NCBI GenBank assembly: GCA_021904315.1
Contig: CM038918.1
Location: 5,657,349-5,721,348, forward strand
DNA from: Sphagnum magellanicum
Taxonomy: Eukaryota; Streptophyta; Sphagnopsida; Sphagnales; Sphagnaceae
Length of the DNA: 64,000 nucleotides
Direction: 5' to 3'
The position numbers and the translations under genes were made by a program. The notes under the pieces are model-generated. The model was not told the DNA's origin. It worked only from the letters and a program-made list of their open reading frames with translations, and did no database searches. Positions 10,200 to 21,800 of this stretch are shown here, piece after piece; within the stretch, counting starts at the first letter, position 1; each line of letters starts with the position of its first letter.

Positions 10200-12400
10200 T
10201 GGGACCATGTGGTGTTTTGGATGGTTTTCTAGGGAGTTTCTAAAATAAACTTTTGAAAAGCTTTTAATTTTGGTAAGGGGTGTTTTTAATATTGTTTTCC
10301 AAGGTGTTTTCATTATATTTGTAGTGGTGTTTTTATGGTGTTTTTAATGTCATTTTCATGATTTTTGCAAGGGGTTTTCAATGCCATTGTCACAAGTTTT
10401 TCAAGGTATTTCTAATACTTATTAATTTCCAAAATCCTTTCTAATCACAATTTATTTCATATGTTATTTCTAGGTATTAATTTTCGTTTATCATCAAGTG
10501 TTATTTTGATTTATAGTCCAAACTTGGTATTATTAACATAAACTTTTCCCAAAAAATAACAAAAGGTGATTGGAAACAATGGTCAGAAATTTTTATTTTA
10601 TTTATGTATCTTGACTTTTGTTCAACAATTGCTTTGAAGCAAACTAACTTAAACCTAAAATTTAAATCCTAAACCCAACAATACAAACACCTTTTGGGCC
10701 TTGGCACTCACAACCGTCATTCAATGTCTTCAATGCATGTAAGAAGATTCATTCAAGAAGTCAAGAAGGTGAGGACATCAAAATAAACTACAAGAAAAAA
10801 ACCCACAAGATCTTATTCCATTTTATTTTCGCTTACCAAACAATAAGCAAATCATGATCAAAATTTTGAACCTTCAACTCCTTTATGGAAAGTGCCAATT
10901 GAGTCAATATAATCAAAAAAAGACAATGAAATAGAAAAGAGGAATGAAAAAACTAAGAAAAAAAGAACAACTAGTCTTGCCCAAAACCAAGAGACCTCAA
11001 TAATAACAAGATAACAAATTGATAGCAAATTACACAACCTTGAAAACACTGAACAATATTAACCTTTTAAAACTCTCTACAAATCCCTTTTTATTATGCA
11101 CTACAACATGGGTTCACAAACTTATTCCAAAAATTTCTCAACATTCATGTGGTCATTTATGTAAGCCAAGACCAAAGATACAAACACAATTACAAGGAGT
11201 ATCTTCACTAGTAGGACATCAAATTGCTCCAACACCAGCCTCCACATTGGCTTCCCTCCTTCCCTTTCCAACTCATTCCATCCATAGAATTTTTGTTGAT
11301 TTTCAACATTGCTACTATTCAAACACAAGCACAAAAAAAGAATTTGAGTCTCAAACCTTGAAAGAGAGAAATTTAGCAATATCACAACCTAATTCATTTC
11401 CTTCCCTCTTTATTTGTCCCCTTTTGGTTCTTTTGTTCCTCCTCTTAGAGAGGTAACCATGAACTTGAAAATTATAAATCAATATTTCAATTCATCCTCC
11501 TTGCAACAAGAACTCCCATGTTGCCACCACAACATTCACTAACAATAATCCATTACTTTGCATATGGTAGAGTAATATCACACCCATCGGCTCATCCCTC
11601 TTCCTCCTCCTTCAAACCCCTAATAATCCCAATCCCTAAAAAATAAAAAGATCGAAAAAACCAAAAGAAAAAATATGCAACAAAACCTCTAGAAAGAAAA
11701 AGAAATAATCACATTTGCACTTGATTGATTTATTCCCTATTCGCAAATACGTCAAAATGCAAAATTGGATCCACTTTTGCTTCCACAACATTACTTAGAA
11801 AATGTGTCATAATAATAATAAGAATTCAAGTCTAGTTGTCTTTACGATTCTAGGTTTTTCGAACACTAGAGATTAGAAACAAAACAGAGGATGACGATGA
11901 AAATGATGATGATGATGATGAGAGAAAGAAGAAGAGGAAGGCAAGAAAGAAGATGAGATTGTGAAAACAAAAATTACAAAATTGTTAGAAGAGAAGAAAA
12001 CAAAACAAAACATGTGTAGTTTCTTTCACGCAAAACGTTGGACTAAACTTGGACATGTGCCCTTTTTTTTGTGGTCTTGTGGTCCTTACTTTCCTACTAC
12101 GGAGTTCGTAACCCTTTGGAATCTCTTAAAAATTAGAACATAGTTTTTTCACAAATCCCCCTTCACAAGTAAACTAAAGAAATCCTCTTGAAATTAGGGG
12201 GGAATCCTTTAAAATTTAACATATAGTTTTGATATAATTGAGTTAAATGGTGAATTTCATTGTGTAATTTAATTCCTTAAAGGCGAAATGTAGAAAGGTG
12301 TGAAACACATGGGGCATTTAAACGCATTTTTCTATGTTCACAAGGGGGATTGACAAAATCTTTGTTGTGCTTGCCCACTGACTTCTCCTTGTCATTTGGA
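10200..12400. other. AT-rich stretch with no recognisable gene
   Basis: It separates gag-like remnants (12.4-13.95 kb) from the zinc knuckle of the same minus-strand element. The longest open stretch (11019-11456 plus) is of unusual composition and matches no family I know. A GATGATGAT run lies at about 11893. It may be a later insertion into the retroelement, or part of another decayed element. Confidence 0.4.
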
Positions 12401-13950
12401 GGCCTAGGCTTTCCTTGGCCCCACTTGCATTCGTTGCAGCCTTTACTTCCATTACTCAGGTCGACTTTATTTTTTTAAGTGATTCCACTTCTAATTTCAC
12501 CCTTGGGGTGTGGAGGGCCTTTGTCCTCCATGCACTCCACCATCTTCATTTACCCTTGACAAATATCTGGAATATTAATTCATCGATAAACTATCTTCTA
12601 CACCTAGGGTTTCAACCCATGTAAGAAGATTAACTTTTGAACATACTCATCTTCGAGGGGGACCACATTCAACATTTGACTGAAGTTCTAGACATAAGTG
12701 GCCAAAAAGCCTATATTGTCCCCTTGGGTGAACTCCAAGACCTCCATCCCATTTTGAAACACCAAGTGGTGTGGTGTGAACCTCCCATCCAATCACAACT
12801 TGAATTCCTTCCATGTGAGGGTTTCAAGGAGGTTGAGGTGTTTTTCATTTTTGAAACATCCACCACTCCCACGCATGTTCCTTCAACAAAGTTTGAATGA
12901 AATAGATCCATTTCTTGTCAACTTTGAGGTGTTGCATTTCCATATACACCTCAACTTGGTGTAGTCACAATCGTACCTTTTTAGTCTTGGTCTCTTTCCT
13001 TGCGAAGGAGTCCAACAACCTTACCTCTATGGTCGCCTTGGTAGAGCCCCCACTTGGAGCACGTATTGCCAATGACACCCAATCTTTCCGCGATTCAACC
13101 CATGGGCTTGGATGTTTTGTTGTTGTGTGTTATGGTTTCCCCTTATTGCACAATGAACATTTGGAAGGCATCAAGGAGGGCCAAAAACTCTTTGGACATT
13201 TTGTCCACCTTTTTTGGAGTTACTTCTTTTCGTGTTTTAAGAGACGTCCACTTTTCGACGTTCCAAGGCCTACTTGCCCCCTTTTTTTTCCAGCTAATTC
13301 ATAAAAAGAATCAAGGAATGCACATCCCCATTTGACTCAGAAGACAAATGGACGTCGATGTGCTCATGCGACCCTTCCCTTGGTTTAAGGACCTTTTATT
13401 TCCCCTTATTTTTTTGGGGAGTTGTGGGAGTTTTCACTAGTAAACCCATGTTTGTTTTGGTTTTCCCCTTCTTTCAAATGATGTGGGAAATAATCCTTTC
13501 ATGGGCTTGAGCTTTGCTTGGGCCAGCCTCGTCCTTCCCCTTTGTTTTTTTCTACTCTTGTGGGGAGGAACCTTTGCAACTTCCTCCACCATCTCTTTAA
13601 TGCTTTCAGCCTATTTGTCAAGAAGTTACTCACCAACCATGATCAATTCTTCCATGCCCACATATTTTATTTTATTTTATTTTATTTTTGGTCTTTTACT
13701 TCTTCTTGGCTTTGAACTTCACCATAGCCACTATGTTGGGTATCAATTCATTCAAGGCCATTTGATTTAAAATTTTTTTTGCCTTCCCCCAAATGCTTTA
13801 GAAGATTTTCGAACTAACCTTAGAAGCCTCTTCTAACATTAAATTTTGCACCTAGATTCAGTTTAACATCCTTCCCCATTACCTCCATTTTGTTCATGTG
13901 CTTCTTTAAACACCTACACCACCCTACACTTGGAAAACCACACTTCACAC
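12400..13950 (-). pseudogene. gag remnant of a minus-strand gypsy element
   Basis: Minus-strand translation across several frames gives HLVFQNGMEVLEFTQGDN, FLATYVQNFSQMLNVVPLED, YVQKLIFLHGLKPWV and DICQG. This resembles the retrotransposon gag domain, in which a Y-x-x-x-F pattern precedes an F-x-x-GL-KP motif. Basic and coiled-coil-like pieces to about 13950 may be the gag N-terminus (NKMEVMGKDV). Stops are frequent. Confidence 0.6.
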
Positions 13951-14219
13951 TTGAAGGTCTGCTTAGAAAGAGATGTCAGTAAGGCCTTCAGTTTAGGGCA
14001 TTACCAAAAATGGATCCAAACTTGGCTTCTTTTGGTAATGGGGTTACCTTGGGGCCTTACCCTATGCTTACCTACTTCAAAGGCTTTTAGTTTTACCCTT
14101 TTAGATGGTTCCAAATCACTAAGTACTTTTTGTAAATGTGTTTGAAGATCATTTACTATTTTAACCACAAGGTGTAGTCTTCTTTTAGTGTTTAAAGTTT
14201 GGGGGTGCAAGTGAATGAA

Positions 14220-16560
14220 ACACGTAGTCCTTGCCTAAAGGCATGGCCCTACAAAGATTATAAACAATATTATGCTACAACATTTGCATAAAAAAAAACA
14301 TTTAGTTGGTGATGAAGTAAGGAAATGTTCATATGATGATTAAACACAAATAATGATAATAAGCAAAGGAACAAGAATGTAAGATATAAGAAATAACAAA
14401 AAAATTCATCAAGTTGAAAAGGATGAATATTTAGTGGAAGGAAGCTTGAGGGTTTAAAATGCAATTTGGAATTTTAGAGTGCCATGTGGTCACAAACATT
14501 TTCACAATAATTTTTTTTTTCTTGTTGCCTTCCTTTCACAGCCCTTCAATTACTGTGACAGTCATTAATTACATCGACAATAAAAGGAATTTGATAGCTA
14601 TCCATTTTTTGGTGTTGTCATAAGTACAATAGGTGGTCGAGGTGGGTTTGTTTTTTCTTGTTGCCATAATTACAATAAGGGAAGGTTTGGGTTCATTTTT
14701 TTTTTGTTGCCATAAATATAGTAGGTGTTGGGATTTATTTGCATTTTCTTTCATGATGCAATGATGAAGAGGAGCAATAGTTCTTTGACAAAGGATGAGA
14801 TTTCAACATTCTTGAACTTGCTTGTTTGTTATACAAGTAGTTTGTCCTTACTGCCATAATTACAATAAGGGAAGGTTTGTGTTCATTTTTTCTTGTTGCC
14901 ATAAGTAGAGTAGGTGGTGGGATTTATTTGTGTTTTCTTTCACGGTGTAGTGATGAAGAGGAATCACAATTCTTTGACAAAAGATGAAATTTCAACATTC
15001 TGGAACTTGTTTGTTTGTTGTACAAGTAGCTTGTCCAAAGGCTTACAAGAGGACTGCAACAAATTCGAGCAATTACTATTGTGCTCATTAGATAGGTGAT
15101 AAAAACTTTCAGAAGTAAAAACTAGGTTGAAGTAACACAGAACAAAAGAAACCTTTTGATTATGTACATGATTATTTACATTTGCAATGTAATGTTCATA
15201 GTTGATTTATGTGATGTTTGTTTTCATGATTACATGATGGATTGAACAGTGGTGGGTCATCATTATCTGTAACAGCAATAATTTCGATTGAAAAGCCAAA
15301 ACAAATGGTAAAAGAAGTATAATAACACACGACAAGCAGCCCATATTGGTATGTTTCATGAACCATTGGAACAAAACAAACAAACAACCTTCCTTCATGT
15401 ATATAGATATTTCAAAAATTCATTTGAACTTTTATTTGCTCATGATTGTTTCAAAGTTTAGATTTTTGAAGAATTAATATGAGATGTACCCACATCTAAT
15501 TAATAAAATCAATAATAGGCAATCCAAAATCCTATGAGTGTTAATTGGATTTTGGTGTTTCAATTTCCAAAACCAACCACAATATTAAAACACACATTAT
15601 TTTTAGAATCATTACACACCTTATAAAATTTTGATTTTTTATAAAAATATGAATTGAGATGCCCTTCACCCACTTTGCATTGTTTATTATATTGATTGAA
15701 CATCAATTTAAAAAGGTTTTGAAACAAAATTTTATTTTGTTCTTTCTTGATTATGACCATGCATTGCACATCCAATTTACTTGGTAGAAAAAAGAAAAAA
15801 AATGACCTAACAATTAAAAGGGAAAAAATATGAATACCCTTCATCAAATTGGGCGTTAGGCCTACCTCCACTGCAGGTCCCAGAAGGGACCAACTAGTTC
15901 CAATTCCTATACATAAACTACCTACTCAGTCTTTCACAACACACTCTATTCAATGGACTTATGATGCAACCCTGAAAAACTTATAGTGTAGTGTTAAATC
16001 TTTAATTCACATTAAACCCCACACTTTGCAGCAGTGTAAATGGAGGGTGGTTTATATTTGTGTTCCCAATAAGCTTTCAAGCCATTACTCCAATATTGTG
16101 AGCACCTCCATCAAAGCTTTGGTTCCATTACTAGACCTTTGTGCACCACCAACCTTAAAACATGAAAATCTTCACAATGTCTAAAAGCGCCTTGTGGCCT
16201 GCCTCTTTTTGGCTGCTTGCTTGCCTTGACTTTGGTCCTTGCCCCTTGTTTCTTTTTCTCTCCCTTTCTTGGGTGCTTTTTTTTTATAAAGGTTGGCAGG
16301 GTTTCATCATTTAAAACCACCAAAAAAGAAAAGGGTGAGGGGGGGAAAAAAAAACCAATGAGAAGAAGATGATGAAGAAGAAGAAAACCAAGAGGAAGAA
16401 GACCCAGAAGAAGGAGAAGAAGAAGAAAATACAAGGAAGAGAAGATCTGCTATATCGGGATTTTTGATCGGACAACTAGGAACCCGAAACCCCAACCACA
16501 TGGAATTATTGTTGTTCATTTTCGCTGCAAAGAGGCAGTGTGGGTTGTCCCAATGCGATG
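14220..16560. other. non-coding spacer with a tandem duplication and GAA-rich tract
   Basis: No convincing gene. It contains the 190-bp tandem duplication listed separately (14662-15041) and, at about 16355-16440, a purine-rich GAAGAAGAT tract. The rest is AT-rich single-copy-looking sequence. Confidence 0.4.
14662..15041. repeat. 190-bp tandem duplication
   Basis: GCCATAATTACAATAAGGGA begins at 14663 and recurs at 14853, and the two roughly 190-base units stay alignable to the shared TTTCAACATTC, TGTACAAGTAG and TTGTCC segments. Within each unit a shorter motif (TTGTTGCCATAA) is also repeated. Differences are mainly single-base changes, so the duplication is moderately old. Confidence 0.7.
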
Positions 16561-16746
16561 ACACTAAAATCGGGAATCGTCATCGGCGATTTACATTAAA
16601 ACGGTTTCTAGACTACTGAGAGCTTCAGCCTTCGTTCAGCGTGCTTTGTGGATGGCGGGCCCCGTGCACGGCCGGCGCTTCCTGGAGCTATTAAGGACGC
16701 CGAAATTGCCATCCGCTCTGCCATTTCCGCACGCAAGAAGCGCATA

Positions 16747-16756
16747 CCAACGGTCC
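16747..16756 (+). promoter_or_regulatory. MSA-like (MYB3R) element upstream of CKS1
   Basis: CCAACGGTCC contains the AACGG core of the mitosis-specific activator, consensus YCYAACGGYY, with one mismatch at the first base. MSA elements bind three-repeat MYBs and give G2/M-phase expression in plants. It lies about 540 bases before the CKS1 start codon in a GC-richer promoter stretch. Short motif, so it may be coincidence. Confidence 0.35.
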
Positions 16757-16924
16757 CACGAAATTTGAAATTTGAAAAAAACCCAAAAGCACGAGAGAGA
16801 GAGAGAGAGACAGGCAAGTCGGTCGGTAGGAACGCAGGTAGGTAGGTAGGTAGGTAAGTACACGATTTCGTAGGTAGCCCGGTAGATATCTTGGTGCAAC
16901 CTAGTAGCAGCACAACAGACCTCA

Positions 16925-17075
16925 AGAAGGTGTATATACGCTGCCTATTTTTCTACCCGGTTGAGATCTTAAGAAGGTCTATATAGATACTACGCTGCCT
17001 ATTTTTCTACCCGGTTGAGATCTTAAGAAGGTCTATATAGATACTGTGCTGCCTATTTTCCTACCCAGTTGCTCT
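16925..17075 (+). repeat. 54-bp tandem repeat with TATA-like boxes upstream of CKS1
   Basis: The unit starting GCTGCCTATTTTTCTACCCG begins at 16940, 16994 and (partial) 17048, a 54-base period, nearly identical between copies. Each full unit carries TATATAG (16980-16986 and 17034-17040), and a TATATA lies at 16933. All lie 250-360 bases before the CKS1 ATG, where a core promoter is expected, so the duplication may have multiplied the TATA box. Confidence 0.65.
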
Positions 17076-17292
17076 TGCGCTTCTTCTTTCTTCTGCTCTT
17101 GCGTTCATGTGTTGTTGATATTGTTGTTTTTGTTGTCTCTGTGTGTGCCTTTTACTCTCTTCTCTCTCGCGTATTTCCAACGCTAGATTCTTCTTCTTCA
17201 AGTAGAAGGGGTGAAGCAACGACTCGAGGAGTCTCCGTGTCACACGCAATATACGAGCCTGTGTGCATCCATTACATTGCAGCTTCGAAAAC

Positions 17293-17961
17293 ATGCCGCA
17301 GATCCAATACTCCGAAAAATACTTCGATGACGTCCATGAGTATAGGTATGTTTCTGTGTCTCTGTGCCCTTCACATTGAGAGGGAGAAAAGATGAATATG
17401 CGAGATGTGCAATGCTGTTTTCTTTGATTTTTTTTTCCTCCTTCTCTTTTCTTCTGAAACCTACCTCAGTGCGCTATCGGTTTGTTTCTCTTGTAGAGGC
17501 CGTCTTTTGCTTGTGTTTTGCGTGAGTGAGAGACAAGTAGGGAGCACATTCAGACGCAGGAAAGATGGACACGAGAGAAGTGCAAACGTTTGGATTCTGT
17601 TCTTTTCCTTTCTTTCTTTTCTTTGTGAAACCTACCTCAGTGTGCTCTCGATTTCTTTCGCTTGTAGAGGCCGCCTTTGACCTTTGTTTTGAGTGAGTGA
17701 GAGAAGAGGAAAGAGGGACGAGATGCTTGGTTTCGGACTACGACTGTATCGTTCACAGGTGAAGATTCTGTGTTCCGTTTAGAGGTCGTAACATAATCCG
17801 CTATCGGAGACTGGCATCTTCCCAGCCTGCACACGGCCTGCGGATATGTTCAAGAGTGTTTGGTCGGCTCTGTAGTCGGCTCACCTGAACCTTGCACCTT
17901 ATTGTAAGATAGGTGCCTTAATGTGTGCAAGAAACCAGCGGTTTGGTTTCGTTGTGAGCAT

Positions 17962-18005
<44 letters not shown>

Positions 18006-18896
18006 AAGCTCACAGTTAGCGAAATGCTTTTCCGATTAAATTTCTTGGAAAGGAAATATGCCTGGCCGTCGCATAGGATCATACAACGGATCTCCATCTC
18101 TCGGAAGGACGCCTAAAATTGAGCAACCGCCAAATGCAAATCGATAACCTGGTCTTCCCAAGAACCTTTGACATATCGTCTCTTAGTTGTGTCAGCGGAG
18201 GACGCGGTTTTGCACAGGGCTAAGCAGGCCGCACGAATGCTAGTTGTTCGGAGGGCTCGAAGGTCTTCTAACGATCTGAAGTTTCAGCCCAATATGGGGT
18301 CAATGTGGGGATTGAACTTTGAATTAACATTTGTGTTGTAGGCATGTTGTGCTGCCTCCTGACATTGCGAAATTGCTCCCAAAGAATCGTCTACTCTCTG
18401 AGGTAAGCCTGAAACATGTTCAATCTGTTCTCATGGTTTGGAGAGGTTTCTAGTTTCTAAATGGCAGACTCCTTAGAAAGCAGTTTTTGTGAATTCTGTT
18501 AACAGTCAAATTTCTCCTGTTCCAACATATGGTTTGCTACTGCTGTTAGTGTTGTGTCATCCTTTCAGTGATGAGTTTTTCTTTCTGAAGAGTAACGTCA
18601 CATCATGTTATGTGAAGCCTCAAAAGATGAGAATTGAAGTGTGTAGATGTTGTGATTCAACCATATCTGAAGGGCTTCAGCATGTCCTAGATGATCAGTT
18701 TGATAATGGATTTGGTTGGAGGACATAGGTTGAATGGCGAGGAATAGGAGTGCAACAGTCCCGAGGCTGGGTTCACTATGCCATCCACCGACCCGAGCCC
18801 CATATCATGCTTTTCCGAAGACCACTTGATTACCAGCAAAATCAGGCACAAGCAAATGCTGCTGCTGCTCCTCAGCATGCTGGCATGAAGGCATGA
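17293..18896 (+). CDS. CKS1: cyclin-dependent kinase regulatory subunit (CKS1), 93 aa
   Basis: Three exons: 17293-17345, 18342-18402 and 18729-18896, joined with consistent GT-AG phases. CKS proteins are small nuclear/cytoplasmic adaptors that bind cyclin-dependent kinases and anchor phosphorylated substrates. The product begins [20 protein letters not shown], continues with [17 protein letters not shown], and has the [20 protein letters not shown] block with the HxPEPH beta-hinge and the residues that form the phosphate pocket and CDK contact. Plant CKS proteins are about 85-90 aa; the extra C-terminal Gln/Ala tail is the variable part. Intron 1 (about 1 kb) carries a 171-bp tandem duplication and a CT repeat. 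The family is certain; tissue role is inference. Confidence 0.96.
17425..17710. repeat. 171-bp tandem duplication in CKS1 intron 1
   Basis: GAAACCTACCTCAGTG occurs at 17456 and 17627, followed in both copies by TTGTAGAGGCCG and a GAGTGAGTGAGAGA stretch. The copies differ at many positions. It lies wholly inside intron 1 of CKS1. Confidence 0.7.
17964..18003. repeat. (CT)20 microsatellite in CKS1 intron 1
   Basis: Uninterrupted CT dinucleotides of about 40 bases. It lies in the first intron of CKS1, about 340 bases before exon 2. Confidence 0.95.
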
Positions 18897-18899
18897 CCA

Positions 18900-21800
18900 C
18901 TCCAATTGTAAGTCATTATACTTGTTTGAGGTTTGTTGAGCATAATTTTGAACGAACATTCTCGGAAAGAAGACCAATCTGGACATTATCAAAGAAATCT
19001 GTATATGATCTTATACTTGAGAATAGGGACTTGAAAATAGAGGTGTTTTTTGCTGAAGACTGAAAACACAGAGGTGTGGTTCAATGTGATGTTGTCCCTG
19101 TCAATCCAAACCCCTAATTGAGCAGACACCTAATAAGAAGTGAAACAGACTGATTTGCAGAAGACTGCCAGTGGAAATTTCTAAATTGTAAGGACAGTAA
19201 ACATGTCCATGTTTTGTGATGAAGCTTATTGCTTTACTTCTCAAAAAAGTTTAAGCCATGGTGCTGTTTTGTCTAGTCATTGAGATTGCAGTGGTGATTT
19301 TCAGGCACATCACTGCGGACACAGTTTCTCACTGACATTCTTGGAGAGTGATGACTTCTTGAAAAGACAATCACTTGGTTGTGATTTCTTAACCAAGTCC
19401 CATTTTATTTTGAACATGTTATTCTCAGCACGCTTTACTATCGGATAATACTCCCAATGCAGGATACTGGGCATTGTAGGGGTTAGTATGCATTTTGTGT
19501 ACATGATCCTCATCATTGCTTTTTACTGCCCTATAGTTTTTGACAGATTTCTGAAGTGGAGATTAGCCTATAGCACACACTGTGAAAGTGATCAACTGTA
19601 TACCATTCTAAGACACCATGCATCGACAGCTTTGTTCTGAACTTGTATGCCATAGGCCTGATATGGATTGCTATCCAGTGTGACAGTGATTGCAAACTAG
19701 TCCACTTTTATATTTTGGTATTGTGGTTTTAAGTTCAAAGAGTTCTTTGATTTTTCATAATCATATATAGTTTTTGATATTTTCTCCCAATTCTTAACCT
19801 GCCAAACTTGGAATGATCAGTGTATGGTTGAAGGATCAGAAAGCCACACACTGACATATTGCATCATTAGCGTATCGCTTCTAATTACCTTTTCCAACCT
19901 ACTACTACTATCCTACCATTGCAAAGTATTTGGGAAAACTTCTGCCAACATTAAGACCATGCCAAGATAGGACTGAAGGGAGAGCAGCAAGATTGACATC
20001 CACAGGACATGTGAATTCTGAAAGGATTGATGTTTGGTTACCTTCTTTGATGTGTGATCCCACCATGGTGAATGATTCAAAAAGAACTTTTGCTCTGACC
20101 TACACGGAGTTTGAAAAACTTCCTTCCAAGTCATAAAGTTTAATCACATAGAAGCTACCTTGAGGTTACAGGTCTTGCACAGAAGTTGTCCATTATCTTT
20201 GTCTGCTTTTGATAATTTCGAGGTCAAAATCTTTCTGTAAATAAACTACCCAGGTATTGTGAGCAGGTGGCAATGAGCAAACATAGAGAGAGGAACAACA
20301 CAGGAAAGCTTATAAGTGCTTCCTTCTTCCTATCCTGTGTCTTCCTGGAAGTGTGGGTATACTTCAAAAGTTGCTGATGGGTAAAGTGGAATTGCATGTG
20401 CACATAGACACATAGCAGCAAGCTCCTCCTGATCAACCTTGTCCCTCTTCTACATGTGGTGGCAGATGTGTTACTGCTGCTGCTTTTTCGGTCAAGCAAA
20501 GAGTTTGATCTTGCACATAACAATTGCACTTGCTGCACTCAAGACATTGTCACTTTGTGGAATCATCAGCAATTGCTCTTTCTCTTTCTCTTTCGCTTGC
20601 AATCCAAGAGCATCCCAAGTAGACCCAAATGCAAATTCCTCTGGAGCTTCCGAAGTTAACCCCAATGCATTCTCTCTCCCACGACCCCCAATGCATTTCT
20701 TGATAGGACAAAGAAACCCTAGATTTCTTTGTCCAACCAGGAAACCAAAGTTATGAGCTCCTCTTTCTGAATTACTTTGTTGAATCTGCTGAAGGTCACA
20801 TGATAGGGTATTGCAACTGCAAATTTTGCTGTAGTCCCAATGCAGTAAGATGATGGAGATTTGCTTAGAAGTTGGTTGAGCAACAAGAGAAGTCTTGATG
20901 CCCAACAGATGAGTGTGCAAATTTGAAGAATTTTTTCACTTGGAGAACTCAATGCAGTAACACTGGGATTAATTAAAGAGGAGATTTCCAACATATGGAT
21001 TGCATTTGTTTTCTTCTTTTATTTTTCTATGTAGTATGTGGCATGTGTGCTTGGTGTTCTCCTTGCCAGGTCTTGTTAATTGCCATTTCCTTTGTGTGTA
21101 AGCAAGCATCATGGCTGAGTCTTCCTTATTTTGACAGAAACCCACAAATTGTGCAACACTTCTTGTATTCAAGAATGAATGCAATCAAACAAGGAGAGAG
21201 AGCCACCAGTGTTTTGGCAAATTGAAGAAGGGTTTTGCTTTTCAGTTTCAGGTTCCTATGTGCACGAGTCAGGTAAGCTGAATGCAGGCAGGTTGTTCTG
21301 AGGGGGCATGATGGTGAAGAGGAAAACTTGGGTGGAATTTTCAAGTTTTTACAGTAATTAGGGTTGTCTTAACAATTAAGATCTCAAGTGTTAATCACAA
21401 CTTGGGAATGAGAAGAATGTCCAAAGTTGATGACCAAATTGTGATCCTCTTGAATGCAATTTGCTCCTAAATGACGATGCAGGGGTGATGTGTTGCAAGA
21501 ATTGGTAAGTGAATGGTTCCATTAAGAGAGGCCTGCAGACAAACAAACAGACAGACTCGGAAGGATCAGGATCTTCATATCTGCAAAAATTCCAAGACTA
21601 TACAATTATGGTGTTGTTGTTGAACAATTCTTGCTGTATAAATCCATTTGGAAAGTAGCATGTTGAAAGTAGCAAGTGTCATGTTCTTATTTTGGGAAGC
21701 TTTTCTTTAGATGGGTGTGTGAATGCTGATGAGGGAAATGAGGTTTCTGACTTGATTGGATTCTTAGGGATTGATTTCTTTCACAAAACTTGCTATTTGC

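Larger units (their letters stand above)
6400..14000 (-). mobile_element. minus-strand Ty3/gypsy chromovirus, decayed and internally inverted
   Basis: Read right to left on the minus strand: gag pieces (about 13950-12400), an unassigned stretch (12360-10200), zinc knuckle and protease-like region (10143-9412), RT (about 9200-8690), then an inverted plus-strand block with RT thumb, RNase H and integrase start (about 7795-8675), then integrase core (7849-7661), integrase C-terminal module (about 7290-7090) and a chromodomain (7014-6878). All parts carry stops or frameshifts. The chromodomain places it in the chromovirus branch. LTRs and a minus-strand primer site were not found, and 10.2-12.4 kb may be a separate insertion. 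Confidence 0.75.

Noticed and set aside
16111-16564. Leu/Ser-rich frames on the minus strand before CKS1
   Set aside because: They are translations of the GAAGAAGAT-rich tract and have no family features.
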